Assembly: GCA_963625655.1 (NCBI GenBank)
Contig: CAVFTS010000003.1
Coordinates: 17,682-81,681, forward strand
Length of the DNA stretch: 64,000 nucleotides
DNA from: F23-B02 sp963625655
Lineage (GTDB): Bacteria; Bacillota; Clostridia; Oscillospirales; Oscillospiraceae
Reading direction: 5' to 3'
Below are positions 7,520-15,398 of the stretch, piece after piece. The translations under genes and the position numbers were made by a program. Every line of letters begins with the position of its first letter. Positions within the stretch are counted from its first letter, which is position 1. The notes under the pieces were generated by a model. The model was not told where the DNA came from. It made no database searches and was given only the letters and a program-made list of their open reading frames with translations.

Positions 7520-8386
7520 CTATCTGTATTGCAGGTATTCTATAAACCGCTTCACCGCAAGGGAGGCGGTCTTTTTGCTTCTCATCGCAAGGGCGATGCT
7601 GCGATACGCCGGAACGTCCAGCTCCTTTGTGAGTATCCTGTACGGCGTGCGCCTTAAAATGAGCTGCGGCAGAATGCCGACTCCCAGCCCGCTTTCGACC
7701 ATCGACATGATGGAGTAGTCGTCCCATGTGGTAAAATGCACCTTCGGCGTTAAGCCACAGCGCCGGAATACCTCCGAGACCTCGGAGTTTTCGCCCTTCT
7801 CAAGCAGCATGAAAGGCTCGTCGCACAGCGCCGCAATGGGGAACCTTTCGCAGTCGGCGAGCGGGTGATCTTCGGGAATGACCGCCAAGAGCTTGTCCTG
7901 CTCCAAAAAGATCGTCTCGAAATCCGGACGTGTCGGCAGCTTTAAAAAGCCGCAGTCGACCCGCCCCTCGGCGATCCACTCCTCGATCTCGGCATAGTCG
8001 CCGAGCAGAAGCTCGTAGTCAATGTGCGGGTAGTCCTTTTGAAATTCCTTGATGACATTCGGCAGCCAGTGCGTTGCGACGCTCGAAAAGGTGCCGATTC
8101 GAATTAGCCCCGATTGCAGACCGTTCAGCTCGTCGACCTGCATTTGGAGCTTTTCGTACTCCGTAATGAGACTCCGTGCGTAGGGCAGCAGCGTAAGCCC
8201 GTCGGAGGTGAGCTTGACTCCGCCCTTGCCACGCTCCAAAAGCACGACCTTCCAGTCCCTTTCGAGGTCGCCGATCATGCGGCTTATGCCGGACTGCGAG
8301 TAGTTGAGGATTTCCGCCGCCTTGGTAAAGCTTCCGTACTCGACGGTTTTCACAAACGACAGGTACTTTTGAATGTTCATGTCCAT
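7520..8386 (-). CDS. LysR-family transcriptional regulator
   Basis: A 288-residue regulator. Start ATG at 8386 has AGGGGG about 10 nt upstream; the frame is open further upstream without support. The N-terminal winged HTH (MNIQKYLSFVKTVEYGSFTKAAEIL then SQSGISRMIGDLE) is followed by the LysR substrate domain (IRIGTFSSVATHWLPNVIKEF; WIAEGRVDCGFL; SGLGVGILPQLILRR). It is read away from a truncated YbaK-like gene at 8507, which could have been its target. The effector is unknown. Confidence 0.9.
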   Translation of the reverse strand: MDMNIQKYLSFVKTVEYGSFTKAAEILNYSQSGISRMIGDLERDWKVVLLERGKGGVKLTSDGLTLLPYARSLITEYEKLQMQVDELNGLQSGLIRIGTFSSVATHWLPNVIKEFQKDYPHIDYELLLGDYAEIEEWIAEGRVDCGFLKLPTRPDFETIFLEQDKLLAVIPEDHPLADCERFPIAALCDEPFMLLEKGENSEVSEVFRRCGLTPKVHFTTWDDYSIMSMVESGLGVGILPQLILRRTPYRILTKELDVPAYRSIALAMRSKKTASLAVKRFIEYLQYR

Positions 8387-8506
8387 AAGCTGCGGCCCCC
8401 TTTTGCATCTGAATTTGTCACCTAAAGCATGACAAACATTTGATTTTAGTATGGATGCCTTCATGATACACTGAACCCGCAATAAAATCAAGAGCGAGGT
8501 AAAAAA

Positions 8507-8770
8507 GTGATTAGTGTCAGTGAAATACAAAAAATTGCTCCGCAGAGCTTCAAAACGGAGCTGCAGGAGAGGACATACAGGGCGCTAAGCGACTTGGGAA
8601 TAGACTTCGAGCGAGTCGATGCTGACGGCATTGGGCGGACTCGGATAAGGATAAACAGGTTTTGGGTGACTCCCGTCGGCTTATCCTTATCTGAATCCGA
8701 CCTTCGGAATTTTTTTGATTTAAATTTAACGCCGTATTATTGCTTATTTAATGTTTATTTGATATATTAA
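8507..8770 (+). pseudogene. Truncated YbaK/ProX-like aminoacyl-tRNA editing gene fragment
   Basis: The first ~38 residues (MISVSEIQKIAPQSFKTELQ, then LGIDFERVDAD) resemble the N-terminus of YbaK/ProX prolyl-tRNA editing proteins of Clostridia, which continue for ~120 more residues with a conserved Lys. Here similarity stops at codon ~38 and the frame runs on into an inverted repeat and a terminator-like hairpin, ending at 8770 in AT-rich sequence. The family call rests on memory of the N-terminal motif and is moderate. It is divergent from the LysR gene. Confidence 0.5.
8636..8716 (+). repeat. Imperfect inverted repeat and terminator-like hairpin inside the YbaK remnant
   Basis: CGGACTCGGATAAGGATAA (8636-8654) is the reverse complement of 8681-8699 except at two bases. 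Directly after it, TCCGA-CCT-TCGGA forms a short hairpin followed by A and seven Ts. This marks the point where the editing-protein reading frame is lost. Confidence 0.7.
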
Positions 8771-8842
8771 TTACTTAAATAATTTATCCGTTCGTCCGGC
8801 GTCTTGAAGCGGCGGCGCAGAACGTGCCTACGGAGGATATGT

Positions 8843-9472
8843 ATGAAAAAATTGTACGGCAGTCTGAAGATGAGCTGGCTCACGGTGATACTTTTTGCGG
8901 TCGCCACGGGCATTTACACCGGTCTTGTGATGCTCGTGGACGTTTTTGACGAAACCTCGTTTCAGGATATAGGCATAAGCTATGAGTGGTGGGTCATCTT
9001 CGCCGTTATCGTAGTCGTTAACTGCGACAAGAGCATGGAGGCAATGCTCAAGTGCTTTGTGTTTTTCCTTATAAGTCAGCCGTTGGTATACATAGTTCAG
9101 ATCCTTTTAGGGTCACTTACCGCCGATATGGCGTGGCTTTATTACGGCGGCACCTGGCTTCCTGCGACCTTCCTTACGCTGCCCGGCGGCTTTATAGCGT
9201 ATCATTGCAAGAAGCAGAACCTGCTCGGTGCGGTTATACTCGGTCTGGGCAACATGATACAGGCCTTTATGGGCGTATCCTACCTTTATAAAGCGTTTCA
9301 CAGCTTCCCTCACCATCTTCTGAGCGGCATTGTCTGCTTTGCGTCCGTATTTATAATGAGCTTTTGCATCCAAAAGGAGAAAAAGTACCGCCTTGTATCC
9401 ATCCTGCTCGCCTTAATACTGGCGGGCGGCCTTGCCGTGCTTGCCGTTGAAAGAGGTCTGAGCATCGGCTGA
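8843..9472 (+). CDS. Integral membrane protein of unknown function
   Basis: About 209 residues from the ATG at 8843, which has GGAGG 7 nt upstream. Roughly six hydrophobic segments: ~12-30 (VILFAVATGIYTGLVMLVD), ~47-60, ~68-88, ~98-115, ~125-145, ~160-175 and ~183-200. Between TM segments are WLYYGGTWLPATFLTLPGG and HSFPHHLLSG. No transport or enzyme motif I recognise. It does not belong clearly to either neighbour. Confidence 0.6.
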   Translation: MKKLYGSLKMSWLTVILFAVATGIYTGLVMLVDVFDETSFQDIGISYEWWVIFAVIVVVNCDKSMEAMLKCFVFFLISQPLVYIVQILLGSLTADMAWLYYGGTWLPATFLTLPGGFIAYHCKKQNLLGAVILGLGNMIQAFMGVSYLYKAFHSFPHHLLSGIVCFASVFIMSFCIQKEKKYRLVSILLALILAGGLAVLAVERGLSIG

Positions 9473-9697
9473 CGGACGGTGCGGAATAGGATAAATAAAG
9501 AGAAAGCGGTATCACGATAGAACTTATCGGCATAAACCTCACGCTTCGGGACGTGCGGCTTTTCTTCGCCGGCGGAGTTATTCCGTTTACGACGGCAATG
9601 AAAAAGCTTGAGCACGTTCCCCACAGTACCCCGGCAAAGCGGAAAATAAGCAATCATCCCCCTGCTTTCGCAGGAGATCGTGGGAGGCAAGCACTCA

Positions 9698-11875
9698 ATG
9701 AAAATTAAACTTACGAAAAGGCGTGCGGCGCTGTTTGTGTTCGCAATGAACATGCTGCTGTTTATACTGCTCACGGCGCCGTTTAAGCTCTGGGCGGCAG
9801 CGTCGGAGCTTACGCAAATGCGCCCGACGTCGGCGCTCACGCCGGTGCTCGGCATGATATTCGGCTGGCCTGCGGCACTCGGCTGCGCAGCGGGCAATCT
9901 CGTGTGTGACCTGAGCGCAGGCTATGAGCTTCTGTACGCAGCGATAAACAGTTCTTTGCAGTTCCTCTACGCCATGTGCGCATATTTCTTCTGGAAGAAA
10001 ATAAACCGGGAGAGCGGCAACAAGAAATTCAGGCTCGACAGCGTGTCGAGAATACTTAAATTCTGCCTGCTGCTGGGCATGAACGCACTGCTGACGGTGC
10101 TGTTTACGAGCATCCTCAATCATGCGTACAACGTTTCGGATATTATTTCACTTGATAATCTGTACCTTTTTATAAACAGCTTTGATGCCGGACTTCTCTT
10201 CGGCGCACCGCTTATGATACTGGGAAGCCTTTTGCAGATGCACATGGAAAATCTGCGCAAGGACGGCGAGACAAAACCCGTGCGGTTTTCGATGAACGAA
10301 CGCATGATACTCAACACACTCATTAACGGGCTGTGCATTTGCGTTCTCGTCGGTACGGCCGTCTACCTGACAGACAGGTACGGAGCCGGCAATGTCGGTG
10401 TTTTGGGCAGGATATATCTTTTTGAGACGCTTGCCATGAACACCTATTTTGCCCTTTCCGTCGGCTTCATGCGCTTTACCGAAAGAAAGATATCCGACCC
10501 TATCGAAAAGCTTGCAAAAATTGCCGGAAGCTACTACGCCGGACATGCGACGGACTCACAGCGCAGCAGGCTGCTGAGCGAATGCGAGGTCTATGCCAAG
10601 GACTCGACCGAGGTCGGTGAGCTTGCACGCTCGTACATGTCCATGATCCGTGACCTGGGGGAATATGTGGATAATCTTCAGAACGTAATGGCGGAAAAGG
10701 AGCGCATAAACGCCGAGCTTAAGCTCGCCTCGGATATTCAGGCGCATATGCTGCCCTGCATATTCCCGCCCTTCCCCGAACACAGCGAATTTGACCTGTA
10801 CGCACTTATGCATCCGGCCAAGGAGGTCGGCGGCGATTTCTACGACTTTTTCATGATCGGCGAAAGCAGGCTTGCCCTCATCGTTGCCGACGTTTCCGGC
10901 AAGGGAGTTCCGGCGGCACTGTTCATGGTCATAACGAAAACGCTCATAAAGAACTACGCTCAGACGGGCAAAGAGCCCTCGGAGGTGTTCACGACGGTAA
11001 ACAGGCTTCTGTGCGACGGCAATGACGCAGGACTGTTCGTTACGGCGTGGATGGGCATTCTCGATATAAAGACCGGCGAGCTGACATATGCAAACGCCGG
11101 ACACAATCCTCCGCTTCTCAAACGTGCCGGAGGCGAATTTGAATATCTGCGCGAGCGGAGCGGTCTCGTTCTGGCAGGTATGGATAATATAAAATATCGG
11201 CAAAGCAGCCTTACCGTGAAGCCCGGAGACCGGCTGTTCCTGTACACCGACGGCGTTACGGAAACGACCGATACACGGCAGCGGCTTTACGGCGAAGAAC
11301 GACTCAGACGCTTTATGAACGATCACGCACACTGCGGCACGGAGGAAATGCTCAAGGAGCTCGGGCTCTCGCTGCAAAGCTTTGCTGACGGCGAGGCTCA
11401 GTTTGACGATATAACCATGCTGCTCATTGACTTTAACGGTGCACAGAAGGCGCCGGAACGCATTTTCGAGGCGAAGGAGGAGAACGTTCCCGCAGTGCTC
11501 GGCTTTCTTGAGGAGGAGCTTGAAAAGGCAGGCTGCTCGATGAAGCTCATCATCGCCGTGAGCGTCGCCATCGAGGAGATCTTTGTTAACATCGCCCACT
11601 ACGCCTACCCCAACGGCGGGGGAACGGCAAGGTTCGGCATAGACATAGACGACGATTCCGACAGTGCGACCTTCGTGATCTCCGACCGCGGCATTGCCTT
11701 TGACCCTCTGCAGAGAGACGATCCGGACATCACTCTCGGTGCAGAGCAGCGTGAGGTCGGCGGTCTCGGCATCTATATCGTAAAGCAGACCATGGATTCG
11801 GTAACTTATGCCCGTGAAAACGGAGAAAACATACTCACGATGACTAAAAAGCTGGAAAGGAGCCCGAACAAATGA
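9698..11875 (+). CDS. Membrane-bound SpoIIE-type PP2C phosphatase fused to an anti-sigma-factor-type kinase domain
   Basis: About 725 residues; ATG 9698 has GGGAGG 10 nt before it. Residues ~1-255 hold about six to seven TM helices. A linker helix follows (~285-345). The PP2C/SpoIIE phosphatase domain (~350-580) shows AKEVGGDFYDFF, LIVADVSGKGVPAALFM, YANAGHNPPLL, LFLYTDGVTET and FDDITMLL, so metal-binding Asp residues are present. The C-terminal ~130 residues form a HATPase_c_2 domain like RsbW/SpoIIAB: VSVAIEEIFVNIAHYAY (N box), ISDRGIAFDPL (G1) and GGLGIYIVKQ (G2). One protein thus carries both opposing activities of a partner switch (dephosphorylating and phosphorylating a STAS protein). 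The STAS gene overlaps its stop. Confidence 0.88.
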   Translation: MKIKLTKRRAALFVFAMNMLLFILLTAPFKLWAAASELTQMRPTSALTPVLGMIFGWPAALGCAAGNLVCDLSAGYELLYAAINSSLQFLYAMCAYFFWKKINRESGNKKFRLDSVSRILKFCLLLGMNALLTVLFTSILNHAYNVSDIISLDNLYLFINSFDAGLLFGAPLMILGSLLQMHMENLRKDGETKPVRFSMNERMILNTLINGLCICVLVGTAVYLTDRYGAGNVGVLGRIYLFETLAMNTYFALSVGFMRFTERKISDPIEKLAKIAGSYYAGHATDSQRSRLLSECEVYAKDSTEVGELARSYMSMIRDLGEYVDNLQNVMAEKERINAELKLASDIQAHMLPCIFPPFPEHSEFDLYALMHPAKEVGGDFYDFFMIGESRLALIVADVSGKGVPAALFMVITKTLIKNYAQTGKEPSEVFTTVNRLLCDGNDAGLFVTAWMGILDIKTGELTYANAGHNPPLLKRAGGEFEYLRERSGLVLAGMDNIKYRQSSLTVKPGDRLFLYTDGVTETTDTRQRLYGEERLRRFMNDHAHCGTEEMLKELGLSLQSFADGEAQFDDITMLLIDFNGAQKAPERIFEAKEENVPAVLGFLEEELEKAGCSMKLIIAVSVAIEEIFVNIAHYAYPNGGGTARFGIDIDDDSDSATFVISDRGIAFDPLQRDDPDITLGAEQREVGGLGIYIVKQTMDSVTYARENGENILTMTKKLERSPNK

Positions 11876-12168
11876 CGATCGATCCGGAACGGAAAAACGA
11901 AACGATGACCCTGCACATCAAGGGCAGGCTTGACACGATCACATCTCCGGAGCTTGAAAAAACGATAGATGCGCTCCCGCCTGATGTGACGATGCTGATC
12001 CTCGACATGAAGGAGCTGACATATGTCTCCTCTGCGGGACTGCGCGTGCTGCTCGTTGCCCAAAAGAAAATGAACCGCATCGGTTCCATGAAGCTCAGCA
12101 GCGTATGCGCCGATGTGATGGACGTCCTTGAAATGACCGGCTTTGCCGATATACTGGTGATCGAATGA
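11872..12168 (+). CDS. STAS-domain anti-anti-sigma factor
   Basis: A 98-residue single STAS domain of the SpoIIAA/RsbV class. Its ATG overlaps the phosphatase-kinase stop (ATGA). HIKGRLDTITSPELEK opens the fold and the phosphorylation-site loop reads LDMKELTYVSSAGLRVLL, with the conserved Ser in SSAGLR. It is the likely substrate of the kinase and phosphatase domains of the preceding protein; its phosphorylation state would decide binding to a target. Confidence 0.9.
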   Translation: MTIDPERKNETMTLHIKGRLDTITSPELEKTIDALPPDVTMLILDMKELTYVSSAGLRVLLVAQKKMNRIGSMKLSSVCADVMDVLEMTGFADILVIE

Positions 12169-12731
12169 CGGAACTTGCTACCAAAGCCATTATTTTTGCT
12201 GCCGAAGCTCACGACGGAATGCGCCGCAAGCAGTCGGATTGCCCATATATCCTGCACCCGATGGAGGCCGCCGTTATCGTCGGCACAATGACGGGCAATC
12301 AGGAGGTCATCGCAGCGGCCGTGCTTCACGATGTCGTGGAGGATGCCGGCGTAACCATGCGCAAGGTCGAGGAGCTCTTCGGCAAGAGAGTTGCCGAGCT
12401 CGTCGCCTCGGAAACGGAGGACAAAATGTATCCGCTCCCTGCGGAAAGCACATGGAGAGCACGGAAGTCGGAGTCGCTGCGTATTCTTGCCGAAACACGG
12501 GACAGGGAGATAAAGATACTGTATCTCGGCGACAAGCTCGCAAATCTGCGCTCGATATATCATGTCTGGACGGAGAAGGGTGACGCCGTCTGGCAGGATT
12601 TCAATCAAAAGGATCCCGCAAAGCAGGCGTGGTATTACCGTGGCATTGCAGAGAGCACAAGCGAGCTTTCCGGCACGTCGGCATGGCAGGAACTTGACAG
12701 CCTTATCAGAACGATTTTTGCGGAGGTATAA
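12165..12731 (+). CDS. HD-domain (p)ppGpp hydrolase-like protein (MESH1/SpoT-HD type)
   Basis: A 188-residue protein overlapping the STAS stop (ATGA). The metal-site motifs of SpoT/MESH1 HD hydrolases are present: H in YILHPMEAA, HD in VLHDVVEDAG, and a later D in LGDKLANLRSI (D-K-x-A-N). Its length and lack of a synthetase domain match small alarmone hydrolases. It would remove pyrophosphate from the 3' end of (p)ppGpp in the cytoplasm. Other nucleotide substrates are possible. Being between two STAS genes in one operon suggests that the partner switch and nucleotide turnover act together, an inference. Confidence 0.82.
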   Translation: MTELATKAIIFAAEAHDGMRRKQSDCPYILHPMEAAVIVGTMTGNQEVIAAAVLHDVVEDAGVTMRKVEELFGKRVAELVASETEDKMYPLPAESTWRARKSESLRILAETRDREIKILYLGDKLANLRSIYHVWTEKGDAVWQDFNQKDPAKQAWYYRGIAESTSELSGTSAWQELDSLIRTIFAEV

Positions 12732-12733
12732 AC

Positions 12734-13909
12734 ATGACTGAACTGCTTACATATCATATAAACGGCGGGGTGCTGACCATATGCCTTAACGGCCGCATCG
12801 ACGCTTCAAACGCATCAGAAACGGAAAAACGGGTAAATGCCGCACGCACCGCCGCTCCCGGAGCCACCGTCGTGATAGATGCGGAAAGGCTTGAGTACAT
12901 ATCCAGCGCCGGACTGCGTATTCTGCTGCGCCTGCGCAAGGATGAGCCCGGACTCACGGTCATAAACGTCTCGCCCGAGGTATACGACGTTCTTGACATG
13001 ACCGGCTTCACTGAGATGATGACGGTAAAAAAGGCGTACCGCCGCCTCTCCGTTGACGGCTGCGAGCTTATCGGCAAGGGCGCAAACGGCGCCGTGTACC
13101 GCTATGACGCAGAGACGATCGTAAAGCTCTATTTCAAAGCCGACGCTCTGCCGGAGATACAGCGTGAGCGTGAGCTGGCAAGAAAGGCGCTGGTTCTCGG
13201 CATCAACACCGCTATCCCGTATGACGTCGTGCGCATCGGCGAAAGCTACGGCACGGTCATGGAGCTTCTGGAGGCCACCTCTCTGTCGAAGCTCATTAAG
13301 AATGATCCCGAACACCTTGAGATTCCGCTTAAATACTACGTTGACATGCTCAAGCAGATACACTCGACCGAGCTCAAGCCCGGCGAGATGCCCGATATGA
13401 AGCAGATCGCACTCGGCTGGGCGGCGTTTGACCGCAAGTATCTGCCGGATGAACTCGGCAGCAAGCTGTACGCCATGGTACAGGCCGTTCCCGAGCGGAA
13501 CACAATGATGCACGGTGACTACCACACAAACAATATCATGGTGCGTGACGGCGAGGCTCTGCTTATCGATATGGACACGCTCTGCATGGGGCATCCCATA
13601 TTCGAGCTCGGCTCAATGTTCAACTCCTACGGCGGCTTTTCCGAGCTTGACCGTTCGGAGATGGAGCGCTTCATCGGCATTCCCTATGAGGTCGGAACGA
13701 AGTTTTGGCACATGGCGCTTGCCATGTATCTCGGAACGGAGGATGCGGAAAGGCTCAAAGAGGTTGAAGACAAGGCTAAAATCATCGGCTATATGCGGCT
13801 GCTGCGCCGCACGATACGCCGCAGCGAGCCCAACCGTGAAAGGCTCATTGAGTATTACCGCAATGCGCTCGCACGCCTCATCCCGACCGTGGACGAGCTG
13901 ACGTTTTAA
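12734..13909 (+). CDS. STAS domain fused to aminoglycoside-phosphotransferase-like kinase
   Basis: A 391-residue two-domain protein. Residues 1-100 are a second STAS domain (LTICLNGRIDASNASETEKR; YISSAGLRILLRL). Residues ~115-390 are an APH/choline-kinase-fold kinase: nucleotide-binding loop GKGANGAVYRYD, Lys in ETIVKLYF, catalytic loop MMHGDYHTNNIMV (H-G-D-x-x-x-x-N), and metal Asp in LLIDMDTLCMG. All kinase residues look intact, so it should be active on an unknown substrate. It ends the operon, 2 nt behind the HD gene. Proteins of this architecture are known as a paralogous family (TIGR02172 type) without a settled role. Confidence 0.82.
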   Translation: MTELLTYHINGGVLTICLNGRIDASNASETEKRVNAARTAAPGATVVIDAERLEYISSAGLRILLRLRKDEPGLTVINVSPEVYDVLDMTGFTEMMTVKKAYRRLSVDGCELIGKGANGAVYRYDAETIVKLYFKADALPEIQRERELARKALVLGINTAIPYDVVRIGESYGTVMELLEATSLSKLIKNDPEHLEIPLKYYVDMLKQIHSTELKPGEMPDMKQIALGWAAFDRKYLPDELGSKLYAMVQAVPERNTMMHGDYHTNNIMVRDGEALLIDMDTLCMGHPIFELGSMFNSYGGFSELDRSEMERFIGIPYEVGTKFWHMALAMYLGTEDAERLKEVEDKAKIIGYMRLLRRTIRRSEPNRERLIEYYRNALARLIPTVDELTF

Positions 13910-13926
13910 TTGAAAGGCGAAGAAAT

Positions 13927-13963
13927 AACGGCGAAGATTCGTTTTGAATCTTCGCCGTTTTCA
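13927..13963 (+). terminator. Terminator of the partner-switching operon
   Basis: A perfect 14-bp stem: AACGGCGAAGATTC (13927-13940) with GAATCTTCGCCGTT (13946-13959), loop GTTTT, then TTTC. Confidence 0.85.
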
Positions 13964-14070
13964 CTGCGGGCTGTTGAGCGTATTTGATGTGCGTATTTTA
14001 CAAACGGGAGCCGTCTGAGGGGGATGTATATGGCAAATTCGATAATTATGAATACATGTGCGGAAAAAGC

Positions 14071-14098
14071 TTGACTTTTATGCACGCAGATGTATAAT
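14071..14098 (+). promoter_or_regulatory. argGH operon promoter
   Basis: TTGACT (14071-14076), 16-nt spacer, TATAAT (14093-14098). The region 13964-14070 before it shows no gene. Transcription would begin inside the ARG box just downstream. Confidence 0.85.
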
Positions 14099-14101
14099 GA
14101 A

Positions 14102-14115
14102 TGCATAAATATTCA
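14102..14115 (+). promoter_or_regulatory. ARG box (ArgR/AhrC operator)
   Basis: TGCATAAATATTCA is an exact match to the ARG-box core TGNATWWWWATNCA. It overlaps the expected transcription start of argG, where arginine-bound ArgR would repress. Only one box is visible. Confidence 0.8.
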
Positions 14116-14132
14116 GGGGAGGCACTTGCATA

Positions 14133-15353
14133 ATGAATAAACAGAGCATAAAGAAAGTCGTATTGGCATATTCCGGCGGTCTTGATACTTCCATAATCAT
14201 TCCCTGGCTGAAGGAAAACTACAACGATCCCGAGATAATCGCCGTAGCAGGCAACGTCGGTCAGGCCGACGAGCTTGAGGGGCTTGAGGCAAAAGCGATA
14301 AAGACCGGCGCAAGCAAGCTTATCGTTGCCGATCTCGTCGATGAGATGGTCGATGAGGTCATCATCCCCGCAATGAAGATGGATGCAAAGTATGAGACCT
14401 ATCTGCTCGGAACCGCATTCGCACGTCCCGTCATCGGCAAGAAGCTGGCAGAGATAGCCATCGCCGAGGGCGCCGATGCGATCGTTCACGGCGCTACCGG
14501 CAAGGGCAACGATCAGGTTCGTTTCGAGCTCGCCATCAAACGCTTTGCTCCCGATATGAAAATCATCGCTCCGTGGCGTGAGTGGAATATAAAGTCCAGG
14601 GACGAGGAGATTGACTATGCCGAGGCTCACAACGTTCCTCTGAAGATCAGCCGCAAGACCAACTATTCCAAGGATAAGAACCTGTGGCATCTGAGCCATG
14701 AGGGCCTTGACCTTGAGGATCCCGCAAACGAGCCGGATTACGACAAGCCGGGCTTTCTTGAGATGGGCGTTTCCCCGATGCAGGCTCCCGACGCTCCCAC
14801 CTATGTTACCGTCGATTTTGAAGCGGGCGTTCCCGTAGCCGTTGACGGCGAGAAGATGAAGGCCAGCAAGATCATCGAAAAGCTCAACGTTCTGGGCGGC
14901 GCAAACGGCATAGGCATAATCGACATAGTCGAAAACCGCCTCGTCGGTATGAAGGATCGCGGCATTTACGAAACCCCGGGCGGCACAATCCTCTATTTTG
15001 CGCATGAGCAGCTTGAAATGCTGACAGTCGATAAGGATACCCTGCACGAGAAGAAAAAGCTCGCCATCGTCATGGCGGATCAGATATACAACGGCAAGTG
15101 GTACTCCGCTCTTACCGACGCACTCGTCGCTTTTGCAAACGAGTCGAACAAGTACGTCACCGGTTCCGTCAAGCTCAAGCTCTACAAAGGCAACATTATT
15201 CCCGCCGGAACCACCAGTCCCTACTCCCTCTACAGCGAGCAGCTCGTCACCTTCGGCGAGAGCGACTATGATCAGGCTCAGGCAGCAGGCTTCATCAACC
15301 TCTGGGGTATGCCGACCAAGGTCGAGGCTCTCCGTGAGCAGGGCAAGCTTTGA
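14133..15353 (+). CDS. argG: Argininosuccinate synthase
   Basis: A 406-residue cytoplasmic enzyme joining citrulline and aspartate with ATP to give argininosuccinate. The N-type ATP pyrophosphatase P-loop AYSGGLDTS is at residues ~11-19; HGATGKGNDQVRFEL and the citrulline/aspartate-site segments follow. Length is normal (~400). GGGGAGG lies 10 nt before the ATG. First gene behind the ARG box; argH follows after 45 nt. Confidence 0.97.
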   Translation: MNKQSIKKVVLAYSGGLDTSIIIPWLKENYNDPEIIAVAGNVGQADELEGLEAKAIKTGASKLIVADLVDEMVDEVIIPAMKMDAKYETYLLGTAFARPVIGKKLAEIAIAEGADAIVHGATGKGNDQVRFELAIKRFAPDMKIIAPWREWNIKSRDEEIDYAEAHNVPLKISRKTNYSKDKNLWHLSHEGLDLEDPANEPDYDKPGFLEMGVSPMQAPDAPTYVTVDFEAGVPVAVDGEKMKASKIIEKLNVLGGANGIGIIDIVENRLVGMKDRGIYETPGGTILYFAHEQLEMLTVDKDTLHEKKKLAIVMADQIYNGKWYSALTDALVAFANESNKYVTGSVKLKLYKGNIIPAGTTSPYSLYSEQLVTFGESDYDQAQAAGFINLWGMPTKVEALREQGKL

Positions 15354-15398
15354 TGCTCCCCACTCCGAATAATCGAAAAAGCAAGGAAGTGATCGAGC

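Noticed and set aside
10556..11599. Long minus-strand frame opposite the phosphatase-kinase gene
   Set aside because: Composition is that of an antisense shadow; the plus strand has clear PP2C and HATPase motifs.
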